Assembly: GCF_034006445.1 (NCBI RefSeq)
Contig: NZ_JAVESS010000006.1
Span: forward strand, 1 to 64,000
Source: Desulfovibrio sp.
GTDB taxonomy: Bacteria; Desulfobacterota; Desulfovibrionia; Desulfovibrionales; Desulfovibrionaceae
Reading direction: 5' to 3'
DNA: 64,000 bases
The translations under genes and the position numbers were made by a program. Below, piece after piece: positions 36,347 through 44,601 of the stretch. The first letter of the stretch is position 1; each line of letters begins with the position of its first letter. The notes beneath the pieces were generated by a model. The model was not told the DNA's origin. It worked only from the letters and a program-made list of their open reading frames with translations, and did not search any database.

Positions 36347-37144
36347 TTACAGCAATCCCCAGGCCATTTTGGCGGCCACGATAACCAGAAAGCAGGCAAA
36401 GCCGCGTTTGAGCTTGTCGGCAGGCAGGGCGTGCGACAGCTTGACGCCGAGGGGCGCGGTGAGAAAACTGGCTGAGGCTATGCCCAGCAAGGCCCACAGG
36501 TTTACAAAGCCCAGAGTCATAGAGGGAAGATCCGGCCGACCCCATCCGCCCACAATGAAGCCCAGCGTTCCCGCTACCGCGATGGGAAAGCCAATGGCGG
36601 CCGAGGTTCCCACGGCGTGGTGCAGCGGTACGTTGCAGGAAGACATGAAGGGTACCGAAAGCGTGCCGCCGCCAATACCCACAAAGCTTGAAATAAGGCC
36701 GATGCCCATGCCCACGCCAGACGTGCCGACAAAGCCGGGCATGTTGCGGGTAGCCGGAGGCCGGTAGCCGGAGAGCATCTGAAGAGATACCACCAGCAGA
36801 AAGCAGATAAAGATGATCTTGAGGGCAAGCGTGGGCATGTGCGTGGCGATAAGGCCGCCCACAAAAGTGCCAAGGAGGATGCCCGGCGTAATGTTGCGGA
36901 AGATGTCCCAGTGTACGGCCCCGCGCTTGTTGTGGGCACGGGCGCTGGAAATGGAGGTGATCATGATGCTGGCAAGGGACGTGCCCAGCGCCATTTGCTG
37001 CACGTATTCGGCAGGCACGCCCACCGTGGGAAATATGGCCACCATCATGGGTACCAGCACAATGCCCCCGCCCACGCCCAGCAGTCCGGCCAGCACCCCG
37101 GCCACAGCGCCACATGCAAGATAGATCACAAGAGTCAAAAGCAT
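36347..37144 (-). CDS. TauE/SafE-family anion exporter
   Basis: 265 residues, eight membrane helices in two repeats. The start of each repeat has the family glycine motif (GLLGVGGGIVLVP and FVGIGGGTLSVPF). The family exports sulfite, sulfoacetate or related organosulfur anions, though the substrate here is unproven. The frame is open up to 37258, but GGAGGA about nine bases before ATG 37144 and the first helix (LLTLVIYLACGAVAG) support this start. First gene of the three-gene operon with YitT and the amidohydrolase. Confidence 0.87.
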   Translation of the reverse strand: MLLTLVIYLACGAVAGVLAGLLGVGGGIVLVPMMVAIFPTVGVPAEYVQQMALGTSLASIMITSISSARAHNKRGAVHWDIFRNITPGILLGTFVGGLIATHMPTLALKIIFICFLLVVSLQMLSGYRPPATRNMPGFVGTSGVGMGIGLISSFVGIGGGTLSVPFMSSCNVPLHHAVGTSAAIGFPIAVAGTLGFIVGGWGRPDLPSMTLGFVNLWALLGIASASFLTAPLGVKLSHALPADKLKRGFACFLVIVAAKMAWGLL

Positions 37145-37335
37145 TGGACACATCCTCCACAAAAAAGCCTGATGGAAACAATGGCAAAAAGCGCCCGGCA
37201 TCGGCCTGAACGTCGTTCGGGCTGGCAGTCGCATGATGTTGCCGCCCGGCGGCCACATGGACTGCGCCGTCCTGAAGGCGGCATTGCCTTCCTCTAACTA
37301 GACAATGGCCCTGCAGGCGTCAACAGACTTTTTAC

Positions 37336-37364
37336 TTTACAAAGGTCTTTTGCGAGTCTACAAA
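37336..37364 (+). promoter_or_regulatory. Predicted sigma-70 promoter of pyrBC
   Basis: TTTACA at 37336-37341 and TACAAA at 37359-37364 with a 17-bp spacer. The predicted start of transcription falls near 37371. The initially transcribed and upstream region is T-rich (CTTTTTACTTTAC, GGTCTTTTG), reminiscent of pyrimidine-controlled promoters. Confidence 0.45.
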
Positions 37365-37370
37365 TCAGGC

Positions 37371-37499
37371 ATGATGTTTGCCGCTCTTGTACTCCGCATA
37401 TTCGGGAGGGCGCCTTTACCGGTGCCCGGTGTGCGCGATTTTTCAGAATTTACGTCGCTCCGTGCCAGGGCCGCAGCCACTCCCGCCGTTCCCCGTTGA
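37371..37499 (+). CDS. Putative 42-residue leader peptide upstream of pyrB
   Basis: A short frame beginning at the paired ATGATG at 37371/37374 and ending at TGA 37497-37499. The stop falls inside the left arm of the attenuator hairpin (37491-37499). A translating ribosome there would cover the arm and keep the hairpin from forming, as in the E. coli pyrBI leader, whose leader peptide is 44 residues. There is no good ribosome-binding site, so translation is uncertain; it could be chance. Confidence 0.3.
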   Translation: MMFAALVLRIFGRAPLPVPGVRDFSEFTSLRARAAATPAVPR

Positions 37500-37521
37500 A
37501 AAATCAGCGGGGTTTTTTTTT
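37491..37521 (+). terminator. Attenuator-type terminator immediately before pyrB
   Basis: CCCCGTTGA pairs with TCAGCGGGG (one G-U) around an AAAA loop and is followed directly by nine T residues. This is a textbook intrinsic terminator placed only 21 bp before the pyrB ATG, and no gene ends just upstream. It therefore looks like a regulated attenuator for pyrBC rather than an end-of-operon signal. Confidence 0.75.
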
Positions 37522-37542
37522 ACCCTTTTACACAGTACTGCC

Positions 37543-38499
37543 ATGAATACCGACAACCGCTACCACTGGTCACACAAGGATCTGCTGGATGTAACCCAGT
37601 TGAGCAGGGCCGACACCCTGCATCTGCTGGATCTGGCCGCCAGCTTTCAAGAAATAAACACCCGACCCGTCAAGAAGGTGCCCACGCTCAAAGGCAAGAC
37701 TGTGGTGCTTTTTTTTGTGGAAGACAGCACCCGTACCAAAACGTCCTTTGATGTGGCGGGCAAGCGCCTGTCGGCGGACACGTTTTCTCTGGGCAAGAGC
37801 GGCTCAAGCCTCAACAAGGGCGAAAGCCTCAAGGACACGGCCCTGACGCTCCAGGCCATGTCGCCCGACGTCATTGTCATCCGCCACTCCAGCAGCGGCG
37901 CGGCCCGCTATATCGCGGAACTGCTGCCCTGCGGCGTGGTCAACGGCGGCGACGGCTGGCATGCCCACCCGACGCAGGCCCTGCTGGACTGCTTCAGCCT
38001 GCGCCAGGCATGGGACAACACCTTTGAAGGACGCACCCTGCTCATCCTTGGCGATATCGCCCACAGTCGGGTGGCGCGGTCCAATATCCACCTGCTGACC
38101 AGCCTTGGCGTACGCGTGCGGGTCTGCGCTCCGCGCACCCTGCTGCCTGCCGGTGTGGACCACTGGCCTGTGGAAGTGTATACAAATCTTGATGAGGCCG
38201 TGCGCGATGTGGACGCCACCATGTGTCTGCGCCTGCAACTGGAACGCCAGCAGGCCGGGCTTCTGCCCGATCTGGCCGAATACTCGCGGCGCTTCTGCCT
38301 GGGCCTCAGACATATGGAAATGGCCCGGCCAGGGGCCAAGGTGCTGCATCCCGGCCCTATGAACCGGGGACTGGAAATTTCTGATGATATGGCCGACGCC
38401 CCCGTCAGTCTGGTGCTGAACCAGGTGGCTGCGGGCGTGGCGACGCGTATGGCCGTGCTCTATCTTCTGGCCACGCGCAACGATGGAGGACGCGCATGA
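37543..38499 (+). CDS. pyrB: Aspartate carbamoyltransferase catalytic subunit
   Basis: 318 residues, usual length. Carbamoyl-phosphate binding is by [12 protein letters not shown], the aspartate loop by the HPTQALLD motif, and the C-terminal domain contains HPGPMNRG. It makes carbamoyl aspartate from carbamoyl phosphate and aspartate, the committed step of pyrimidine synthesis. No regulatory pyrI is adjacent, and pyrC overlaps by 4 bp (ATGA), as in organisms where PyrB and PyrC form a complex. The frame is open back to a TTG at 37378, but that would run through the terminator hairpin. ATG 37543 matches the family start, though its ribosome-binding site is poor. Confidence 0.95.
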   Translation: MNTDNRYHWSHKDLLDVTQLSRADTLHLLDLAASFQEINTRPVKKVPTLKGKTVVLFFVEDSTRTKTSFDVAGKRLSADTFSLGKSGSSLNKGESLKDTALTLQAMSPDVIVIRHSSSGAARYIAELLPCGVVNGGDGWHAHPTQALLDCFSLRQAWDNTFEGRTLLILGDIAHSRVARSNIHLLTSLGVRVRVCAPRTLLPAGVDHWPVEVYTNLDEAVRDVDATMCLRLQLERQQAGLLPDLAEYSRRFCLGLRHMEMARPGAKVLHPGPMNRGLEISDDMADAPVSLVLNQVAAGVATRMAVLYLLATRNDGGRA

Positions 38500-39758
38500 G
38501 GCTTTGCATTAAAAACGCCCGTCACCTGGAGGCTCCCGTAGACCTTCTGGTGGACGGCGACACAATCATGACCATGACCCCGGCGGGCCATCATGCGGCC
38601 CCCGAGGGTTGCGAAATTTTTGACGCTTGCGGCCTTGTGCTCATGCCAAGCCTTATTGACGCGCATGTTCACCTGCGCGAGCCCGGCTATGAATATAAGG
38701 AAGACGTGGCTTCAGGGCTTGAAGCAGCGATGCGGGGCGGCTTTGGCGCGGTCATGTGCATGGCCAACACCAAACCGGTCAATGATACGGCCAGCGTTAC
38801 CCGCCACATGCTGGACAGGGCAAGGCAAAGCCACCCCTACGGCCCCCGGCTTTTCCCCATTGCGGCGGCCACCATCGGCCTGAAGGGAGAAATGATGGCT
38901 CCCCTGGCCGAACTCAAGGAGGCGGGCTGCGTGGCTGTGTCCAATGACGGCCGCCCCCTGGAAAACGCCGAGCTTGTGCGCCGCATTATGGAATATGCCG
39001 CAGATCTCGGCCTGATCCTTATCGACCATTGCGAAGACCCGCACCTTGCGCGCGGATGGCTCATGCATGAAGGGAATGTGAGCGGTCTTCTGGGGCTCAA
39101 GGGGCAGCCGTCCTCCGGGGAGGCCGTGCAGGCCGCCCGCGACATTATGCTTGCAGAATATCTTGATATTCCTGTACATATCGCCCATGTTTCTGCGGCC
39201 TTGACCGTAGACCTCATACGCTGGGCCAAGCAGCGCGGCGTGAAGGTCAGCGCAGAAACCTGCCCGCACTATCTGTTGCTGGACGAAACAGCCCTCGAGA
39301 ACTATAGTGTTCAGGCCAAGGTCAGCCCTCCGCTGCGCACTGCGCATGACCGCGAAGTGCTGCGTGAAGCCGTGAAAACGGGTATTGTGGACATCCTTGT
39401 AACCGACCATGCGCCGCATGCGGCCCATGAAAAAGACGGCACTCTGGACGCGGCCCCCTGCGGCTTCACAGGGCTTGATCTGGCTCTTGCCCTTACCTGG
39501 AAGCTGGTGGATGAGGGCATTTTGGCCGAATCTGACGTGCACCGCCTGTGGTGCCGCCGCCCGGCTGAAATTTTTGGCCTGCCCTGCAACGGCTTCGCCC
39601 CCGGCGACCCGGCGGATTTCTTTTTGTTTGACCCTGATGAAGCATGGACGGCCTCACGGCAAACCATGTATTCAAAAAGCCTGAATTCGCCCTTTTTGGG
39701 GCAGACTTTGCGCGGGCGCGTCAAGCACCACTGGATGGGAGGCAGACAACTGTTCTGA
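38496..39758 (+). CDS. pyrC: Dihydroorotase (class I)
   Basis: 420 residues. The metal-binding [10 protein letters not shown] is followed by [12 protein letters not shown], the later metal His in HIAHVS and Asp in VTDHAPHA. It cyclises carbamoyl aspartate to dihydroorotate in the cytoplasm. The intact HxH and Asp argue for an active enzyme, not the inactive PyrC-like partner found with some PyrB proteins. Its start overlaps the pyrB stop, so the two are translationally coupled. Confidence 0.95.
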   Translation: MRLCIKNARHLEAPVDLLVDGDTIMTMTPAGHHAAPEGCEIFDACGLVLMPSLIDAHVHLREPGYEYKEDVASGLEAAMRGGFGAVMCMANTKPVNDTASVTRHMLDRARQSHPYGPRLFPIAAATIGLKGEMMAPLAELKEAGCVAVSNDGRPLENAELVRRIMEYAADLGLILIDHCEDPHLARGWLMHEGNVSGLLGLKGQPSSGEAVQAARDIMLAEYLDIPVHIAHVSAALTVDLIRWAKQRGVKVSAETCPHYLLLDETALENYSVQAKVSPPLRTAHDREVLREAVKTGIVDILVTDHAPHAAHEKDGTLDAAPCGFTGLDLALALTWKLVDEGILAESDVHRLWCRRPAEIFGLPCNGFAPGDPADFFLFDPDEAWTASRQTMYSKSLNSPFLGQTLRGRVKHHWMGGRQLF

Positions 39759-39787
39759 CCCCCTGTCCGCGCACTACAGGGGTTCCT

Positions 39788-41248
39788 ATGCATCAGATAT
39801 TGCAGGATAAAAGTCTGTTTCGTCCTCACTGCCTCATTAACGGGCAGTGGCGTGACGCGGCAGACAAGAGCGTTCTGGATGTCGTCAATCCGGCCAACGG
39901 CAAGCTGCTTGGCACTGTGCCCAACTGCGGCGCAGACGAGGCCCGGCTTGCCGTTGAAGCCGCGCACAGCGCCTTTGCCCTCTGGAAAGACAAAACCCCG
40001 CAGGAGCGCGGAGCCTACCTTCATGCGTGGGAGCAGGCCATACGCGCCAACCTTGAAGATCTGGCCCGTCTGCTCACCCTTGAAGAAGGCAAGCCTCTGG
40101 CTGAAGCCAGGGCGGAAATCCTTCAGGGCGCTTCCTACTTTCCCTGGTATGCCGAAGAGGCCCGCCGCGTGAGCGGCGAGGTGGTGCCCGCGTTCCGGCA
40201 GGGCGTGCAGGCGCTTACCCGGCATGCCCCCCTGGGCGTTGCCGTGGCCATTACCCCGTGGAACTTCCCCATGTCCATGATTCCCCGCAAGGTGGCTCCG
40301 GCCCTGGCGGCAGGATGCACGGCCATTGTCAAACCCGCCAGCGCCACGCCGTACAGCGCCCTGGCCATGGGCGAACTGGCCATGCGGGTGGGCATTCCCG
40401 CCGGGGTTTTCAACGTGATCACGGGCAGCGCCAGAGCCATCGGCTCCGTGGTTACAGAAAGTCCTCTGGTACGCAAACTCAGCTTTACCGGGTCCACGCC
40501 CGTGGGCAGAACCCTCGCCGCCCAATGCGCCCCCACCTTGAAGAAGGTGTCGTTGGAACTGGGCGGCAACGCGCCATTCCTTGTTTTTGACGACGCGGAT
40601 CTGGATTTGGCGGCGCGTGTGGGCATGGGCAGCAAGTTCCGCAATGCGGGGCAAACCTGCATCTGCGCCAACCGTTTTCTGGTGCACAGCGACGTGGCCG
40701 ATGCCTTTGTGCGCCGCCTGCTGCAAGGTATCCGGGATCTCCAGGTCGGTGACGGGCTCAAGCCGGACACCACCATGGGCCCGCTTATCAACGCCGAAGC
40801 CGTGGCCCACGTGGACGCCCTTGTGCGCGACGCCCTTGAAAAGGGAGCCCGCCGTATAGCAGGATGCCAGCCCCATAGTCTGGGCGGCAACTTTTACGAA
40901 CCCTCGCTGCTGACGGGCATAACGCCCGAAATGCGCATTTTTCGTGAAGAAATATTCGGGCCTGTGGCTGCCGTCATGTCCTTTGAGGACGAGGAAGAGG
41001 CCGTGGCCCTGGCCAATGATACGGAATACGGACTCGCGTCCTATGTCTGCACGCGCGACATGGCCCGTACCTGGCGACTGTGGGCGAGCCTGCAGTATGG
41101 TATGGTGGGCGTCAACGACGCAGGGCTGGCCTCGGCGGAAACGCCTTTTGGCGGCGTCAAGGGCAGCGGCGTGGGGCGTGAAGGCGGCCGTGAAGGGCTG
41201 CTTGAATATATGGAAACCCACTACGCGCTATTGGGTGGTCTCGACTAG
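39788..41248 (+). CDS. NAD(P)-dependent aldehyde dehydrogenase (succinate-semialdehyde type)
   Basis: 486 residues, GabD-like. Catalytic Cys in NAGQTCICANR, general-base Glu in LELGGNAP, coenzyme-binding ITPWNFP and FTGSTPVG. Similarity to succinate-semialdehyde dehydrogenases is strong over the whole length, so oxidation of succinate semialdehyde or a similar short aldehyde is likely. The frame is open upstream into pyrC, but ATG 39788 gives the normal N-terminus and lies 30 bp past the pyrC stop. Its TAG stop forms the first three bases of a family 1 hairpin element. Confidence 0.88.
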   Translation: MHQILQDKSLFRPHCLINGQWRDAADKSVLDVVNPANGKLLGTVPNCGADEARLAVEAAHSAFALWKDKTPQERGAYLHAWEQAIRANLEDLARLLTLEEGKPLAEARAEILQGASYFPWYAEEARRVSGEVVPAFRQGVQALTRHAPLGVAVAITPWNFPMSMIPRKVAPALAAGCTAIVKPASATPYSALAMGELAMRVGIPAGVFNVITGSARAIGSVVTESPLVRKLSFTGSTPVGRTLAAQCAPTLKKVSLELGGNAPFLVFDDADLDLAARVGMGSKFRNAGQTCICANRFLVHSDVADAFVRRLLQGIRDLQVGDGLKPDTTMGPLINAEAVAHVDALVRDALEKGARRIAGCQPHSLGGNFYEPSLLTGITPEMRIFREEIFGPVAAVMSFEDEEEAVALANDTEYGLASYVCTRDMARTWRLWASLQYGMVGVNDAGLASAETPFGGVKGSGVGREGGREGLLEYMETHYALLGGLD

Positions 41249-41400
41249 AGCATTTAACCTTTGAAAAAGTTAAATGCTCTAACGCTGCGCGAGAGTGCAG
41301 CGCGCCACAACGTGGCGTGGATTCTGCCGCAAATCGCATTTTCGGCAGAATGACCCCTTTGAAATGTGTAACATTTCAAAGGTAATCTGGTCTAGAGCAG
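41246..41400. repeat. Multi-hairpin family 1 element D1
   Basis: Consecutive perfect stems: TAGAGCATTTAAC with GTTAAATGCTCTA (41246-41281); CGCCAC-AAC-GTGGCG; ATTCTGCCG (41321-41329) with CGGCAGAAT (41343-41351); CCTTTGAAATGT (41356-41367) with ACATTTCAAAGG (41371-41382). The first TAG is the stop codon of the aldehyde dehydrogenase gene. A second copy, D2, lies at 41732-41882. The stretch 41393-41545 between them carries more AGAGCA/TGCTCT hairpins. No gene is present in the whole 41249-41906 gap. Confidence 0.8.
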
Positions 41401-41731
41401 ATTAACTTTGAGAATGTACATTCTCAAAGTTTAAAGCACGCTCACTTCGGCGTTTAACCGCGCAGATAAACTGCGCTTACGCTTTTGTAGCGGACGTCTG
41501 CTCACGCAGCCGTCAGAGCAATTTAAAAGTTAACTTGCTCTAACCAATAACAAAAGGACGAAACAGGCGGGAACCCTGCATGATGCGTTTTGTATGTGTC
41601 CTGAATATCCGAAGGATTTGACGGATACGCATTCTGCAATGAAGGCGGGATGCCGCGAGAAAACCGCCGGGAAAGGTAGGCGGCTCTCAAAAGCGGTCAG
41701 GCCCGTTGCGCGGGGTTCGCAGTGTTATTTC

Positions 41732-41882
41732 AGAGCATTTTAACTTTGAAAAAGTGTAAATGCTCCAAGGCTGTACGAAAGTGCAGCGCGCCACAACGTG
41801 GCGTGGATTCAGCCGAAAATTGCACGTTTCGGCTGAATGAAAACTTTGAAATGTGTTGCATTTCAAAGTTAATCTGCTCGAG
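41732..41882. repeat. Multi-hairpin family 1 element D2
   Basis: Same order of hairpins as D1: AGAGCATTTT...AAATGCTC, CGCCAC-AAC-GTGGCG, ATTCAGCCGA (41807-41816) with TCGGCTGAAT (41829-41838), AACTTTGAAATG (41842-41853) with CATTTCAAAGTT (41859-41870). In the third and fourth stems single pairs differ from D1 on both arms while pairing is kept. The element ends 25 bp before the MEMO-like gene. Confidence 0.8.
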
Positions 41883-41906
41883 ACATGCCATATTCCGGGG
41901 GCGGCC

Positions 41907-42818
41907 ATGAGTATACGACATCCCATTGCGGCGGGGCGTTTTTATCCTGCCGAGGCTGATCAGTTAAAAAAAGAAGTTCAGGCATGGCTTATGGCGTCGG
42001 CTGTTCCTGCTGGTTTCTTGTCGGACGAGCACTCGAACGATGCCGGTTCACACCTGCTGGGCCTTGTGCTGCCTCACGCCGGCTATGTTTACTGCGGCCG
42101 TATCATAGGCGCTACCCTGGCAGCCCCATGGGGCGACTCCACAACGGGAGCAAGCCTGCCGCAGCGGCTGTTTGTCCTGTCTCCCAACCATACGGGCCAG
42201 GGGAAGCCTCTGGGCGTATGGGCCGAAGGCCAGTGGCTGACGCCGCTGGGCCCCATACCGGTTGACGAAGAGCTGACCCAGGCCCTTATTCAGGCTCCGG
42301 GCGGCTTTTTGCCGGACGAGCTTAGCCACCTTGTGGAACATTCCACTGAAGTTATACTGCCTTTTCTGCAAAGTCTGCCCGGCAGCCATACCGGAGAGGA
42401 CGGATCGCCCGTGCCGCGCACCATTGCGCCCGTATGCGTGGGAACCCGCAGGCCCGATGCGCTGCGCGCCGCCGGGCTGGCCCTGGCGCAGGTGATACAG
42501 GACTTCAGCTTCAGAGGGCAGGATGTGGGCATCATCGTCAGCTCGGACTTGAACCACTACCAGGATCAGGAGCAGACACTGCACAAGGATGCGCTGGCTC
42601 TGACGCAGGTCTTGTCCTGCGATCCCGATGGTCTGCTTGCCGTTGTGGAGCGCGAGGGCATTACCATGTGCGGGGTCGGCCCGATGGCTTTGGCTCTGTT
42701 TGCCGCGCGCGCCCTGGGCAACCCCTGGGCCGAGCTTTGCCTCTACGACACTTCGGCTGCCGCATCCGGCGATACCAGCCGGGTTGTGGGGTACGCCGGA
42801 TTACGCTTTGGCCTCTAG
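41907..42818 (+). CDS. MEMO1-family protein (AmmeMemoRadiSam system protein B type)
   Basis: 303 residues. The family opens with R.P..AG.FYP (RHPIAAGRFYPA) and has LVLPHAGYVYCG, LSPNHTG, EHSTEVILPFLQ and IVSSDLNHYQ, the His/Asp-rich pocket shared with extradiol dioxygenases. It is a single Memo domain. The usual partners, an AMMECR1-like domain and a radical SAM protein, are not in the window, and the role of the system is unknown. The frame is open from 41853, but ATG 41907 gives the family N-terminus. Its TAG stop is the first three bases of a family 2 element. Confidence 0.85.
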   Translation: MSIRHPIAAGRFYPAEADQLKKEVQAWLMASAVPAGFLSDEHSNDAGSHLLGLVLPHAGYVYCGRIIGATLAAPWGDSTTGASLPQRLFVLSPNHTGQGKPLGVWAEGQWLTPLGPIPVDEELTQALIQAPGGFLPDELSHLVEHSTEVILPFLQSLPGSHTGEDGSPVPRTIAPVCVGTRRPDALRAAGLALAQVIQDFSFRGQDVGIIVSSDLNHYQDQEQTLHKDALALTQVLSCDPDGLLAVVEREGITMCGVGPMALALFAARALGNPWAELCLYDTSAAASGDTSRVVGYAGLRFGL

Positions 42819-42944
42819 GGAAACGCTGATTTATTCCGTTTGGCGGCGTTGCTTCACTTTTTTTGAAACAGTCGAGGACGGAAGAGTCCACTCCTGTTTC
42901 AAAAAAAGATCGCGCCTTGCCAAACGAAATAACTGCGCGTTTCC
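42816..42944. repeat. Dispersed palindromic element, family 2, copy 2
   Basis: Begins TAGGGAAACGCTGATTTATT and ends TGCGCGTTTCC. It is the inverted counterpart of 2390-2516. TAG 42816-42818 is the stop codon of the MEMO-like gene. The same TAGGGAAACGC terminus (as its complement) closes copy 1, where there is no gene, so the triplet belongs to the element. Confidence 0.75.
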
Positions 42945-42994
42945 AGGAGGCTCTGTAACCAGTGCTTCCCTGGATGCTGGTGAACTTTGAAATG

Positions 42995-43062
42995 CTTTGT
43001 GGGGGAGGGACCCTTTTGCAAAAGGGTCTCCTCCCCCACGCCCCCACCCCCTAAAACTTTTA
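42995..43062 (+). repeat. Dispersed GC hairpin, family 3, copy 3
   Basis: CTTTGTGGGGGAGGGACCC, TTTTGCAAAA, GGGTCTCCTCCCCCACG, CCCCCACCCCCTAAAACTTT. It lies downstream of the MEMO-like gene, same sense, after the family 2 element and 14 bp before a strong terminator. Confidence 0.8.
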
Positions 43063-43076
43063 TTAGTACTTTATCA

Positions 43077-43115
43077 GAGCCGGTTTCGCGTACACGCGAA
43101 ACCGGCTCTTTTTTT
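43077..43115 (+). terminator. Strong intrinsic terminator
   Basis: Perfect 14-bp stem GAGCCGGTTTCGCG with CGCGAAACCGGCTC, loop TACA, followed by seven T. It isolates the upstream MEMO-like gene and its two 3' elements from the ORP-like operon. Confidence 0.9.
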
Positions 43116-43138
43116 GCGCAAAAACTTGTGCCTTTGTC

Positions 43139-43190
43139 TTGACATTGGGCGGCTGAAGATTATGCTCATTTGAGCAAAACTGATGAGCAA
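43139..43190 (+). promoter_or_regulatory. Promoter and dyad operator of the ORP-like operon
   Basis: TTGACA at 43139-43144 and TATGCT at 43161-43166 with a 16-bp spacer. A perfect dyad TGCTCATTTGAGCA covers 43163-43176, overlapping the -10. A further TGAGCA half-site follows at 43183-43188. The placement suggests a repressor site. Confidence 0.5.
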
Positions 43191-43230
43191 AATAAAAGGT
43201 GCGGCCTCGGCTGCGCAAAGGAGTGAAGTT

Positions 43231-43581
43231 ATGAAAATCGCCGTCTCAAGCGAAGGGCCGGGTCTGGATTCCCAGGTTGATCCGCGTTTCGGCCGTGCCG
43301 CAGGGTTCGTGGTGGTGGATACGGAAAGTATGGCCACGGAATATGTCGATAACGGGGCCTCGCAGGTCATGGCGCAAGGCGCGGGCATACAGACGGCCGA
43401 GCGCCTGTCGTCCCTGGGCGTTGGCGCCGTGCTCAGCGGTTATGTTGGCCCCAAGGCTTTCACTGCTTTGCAGGCGGCGGGCATGCAGGTGTATCAGGAA
43501 CTGGATGGCCGCAGCGTGGGCGAAGCCGTGCGCTGCTATACCGAAGGTTCCGTCAGTCCGGCTGCGGCGCCCAACAAGTAG
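43231..43581 (+). CDS. NifX/NifB-like small protein, ORP (orange protein)-like
   Basis: 116 residues of the dinitrogenase iron-molybdenum cofactor family (KIAVSSEG..LDSQVDPRFGRA, then GAVLSGYVGPKA). Size, N-terminus and the gene company match ORP of Desulfovibrio, which binds a Mo-Cu sulfide cluster and is encoded with two MinD-type ATPases. AAAGGAG seven bases before ATG 43231 overrides an upstream in-frame ATG at 43183. Cluster binding is inferred; only one Cys is visible (in VRCYTEG). First gene of the cluster. Confidence 0.75.
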   Translation: MKIAVSSEGPGLDSQVDPRFGRAAGFVVVDTESMATEYVDNGASQVMAQGAGIQTAERLSSLGVGAVLSGYVGPKAFTALQAAGMQVYQELDGRSVGEAVRCYTEGSVSPAAAPNK

Positions 43582-43587
43582 GTTGCC

Positions 43588-44601
43588 ATGCGAATCGCAT
43601 TTGCCAGCGGCAAGGGAGGCGCGGGAAAGACCACGGTGGCGGCTTCACTGGCCGTGGTCTGGCCACGGCCCTGCCTGATAGTTGACGCCGACGTGGAGGC
43701 TCCCAACCTGCATCTTTTTTTACAGCCTGATCTGGATGCGGCCCAGGCCGTGTACCTGACCGTGCCCGAACTTGATGCTGAAAAATGCACGGCCTGTGGG
43801 GCATGCGCTGACATGTGCGCCTACAAGGCCATTGCCATGCTGGGGGGAAAGCCCACCATTTTCGCGGACATGTGCCATGGCTGCGGCGGCTGTTTCGAGG
43901 TTTGCGCGCCCGCTGCCCTGAACAGGGGCCAGCGCGAACTGGGCAGCCTGCAGTGGGGGCGGTGGAACCTGAACCCCGACCGTGAGCAGGCCCTGCTTAT
44001 GGGAAAAAGCCGTGTGGGAGAGGCCATGTCGCCCCCCCTGCTGCGCGCCCTGGAACGGGCTTTTGCCTCCCCAGCCTGCAAGGATGCGGTTGACGGCCCG
44101 GATATCCTCATTGATTCGCCCCCCGGCGTGAGCTGTCCGGCCATGACCACGGCCCGCATGGCGGACGCACTTGTGCTGGTGGCGGAGTCCACGCCCTTCG
44201 GCATGTATGATTTCAAGCTGGCCCATGCGGCCTTCAAAAAGCTTGGCCTGTCCCTGACCGTAGTTATGAACCGGGCAGGCATGCCCGGCAATCAGGCTGG
44301 CGATGCGGCCCTTGAGCGGTATTGCGCTGCGGAAGGCCTGCCCCTGCTTGCCCGGTTGCCCTTTGATATGCAGGCCGCCGAAGGTTACGCGCGCGGGAAT
44401 CTGCCGCCGCTGGGGCCTGGCGACAACGGCAGGGCGTGGCGCGGGCGTTTTGAAAGCCTGCAGCAGGCGCTGTGCCGGTGGATTGGCGGTCAGCCCTGGC
44501 CAGATCTGGCAGACACCGCGCAACAGCCGGAAACAGCGGCGCAGACCCGCGCGGAGCGGCTTTGTGACGGGCAGGGCGCAGCGGAGGCACGGCATGCGTG
44601 A
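43588..44601 (+). CDS. MinD-type ATPase with inserted ferredoxin domain (ORP cluster, first)
   Basis: 337 residues. Deviant Walker A GKGGAGKTT at the N-terminus, then an inserted 2[4Fe-4S] ferredoxin at about 65-110 (CTACGACADMC, CHGCGGCFEVC), then the Walker B-like DSPPGVSCP. Such MinD/Mrp ATPases with ferredoxin inserts occur as a pair beside ORP in Desulfovibrio, where they form a complex linked to cell division. It starts 6 bp after the ORP-like gene and overlaps the next by 8 bp. The last 30 residues are an unstructured extension. Confidence 0.88.
   Translation: MRIAFASGKGGAGKTTVAASLAVVWPRPCLIVDADVEAPNLHLFLQPDLDAAQAVYLTVPELDAEKCTACGACADMCAYKAIAMLGGKPTIFADMCHGCGGCFEVCAPAALNRGQRELGSLQWGRWNLNPDREQALLMGKSRVGEAMSPPLLRALERAFASPACKDAVDGPDILIDSPPGVSCPAMTTARMADALVLVAESTPFGMYDFKLAHAAFKKLGLSLTVVMNRAGMPGNQAGDAALERYCAAEGLPLLARLPFDMQAAEGYARGNLPPLGPGDNGRAWRGRFESLQQALCRWIGGQPWPDLADTAQQPETAAQTRAERLCDGQGAAEARHA

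Noticed and set aside
37378-37542. In-frame upstream extension of pyrB
   Set aside because: It would start at TTG without a ribosome-binding site and run through the terminator hairpin; the family N-terminus begins at ATG 37543.
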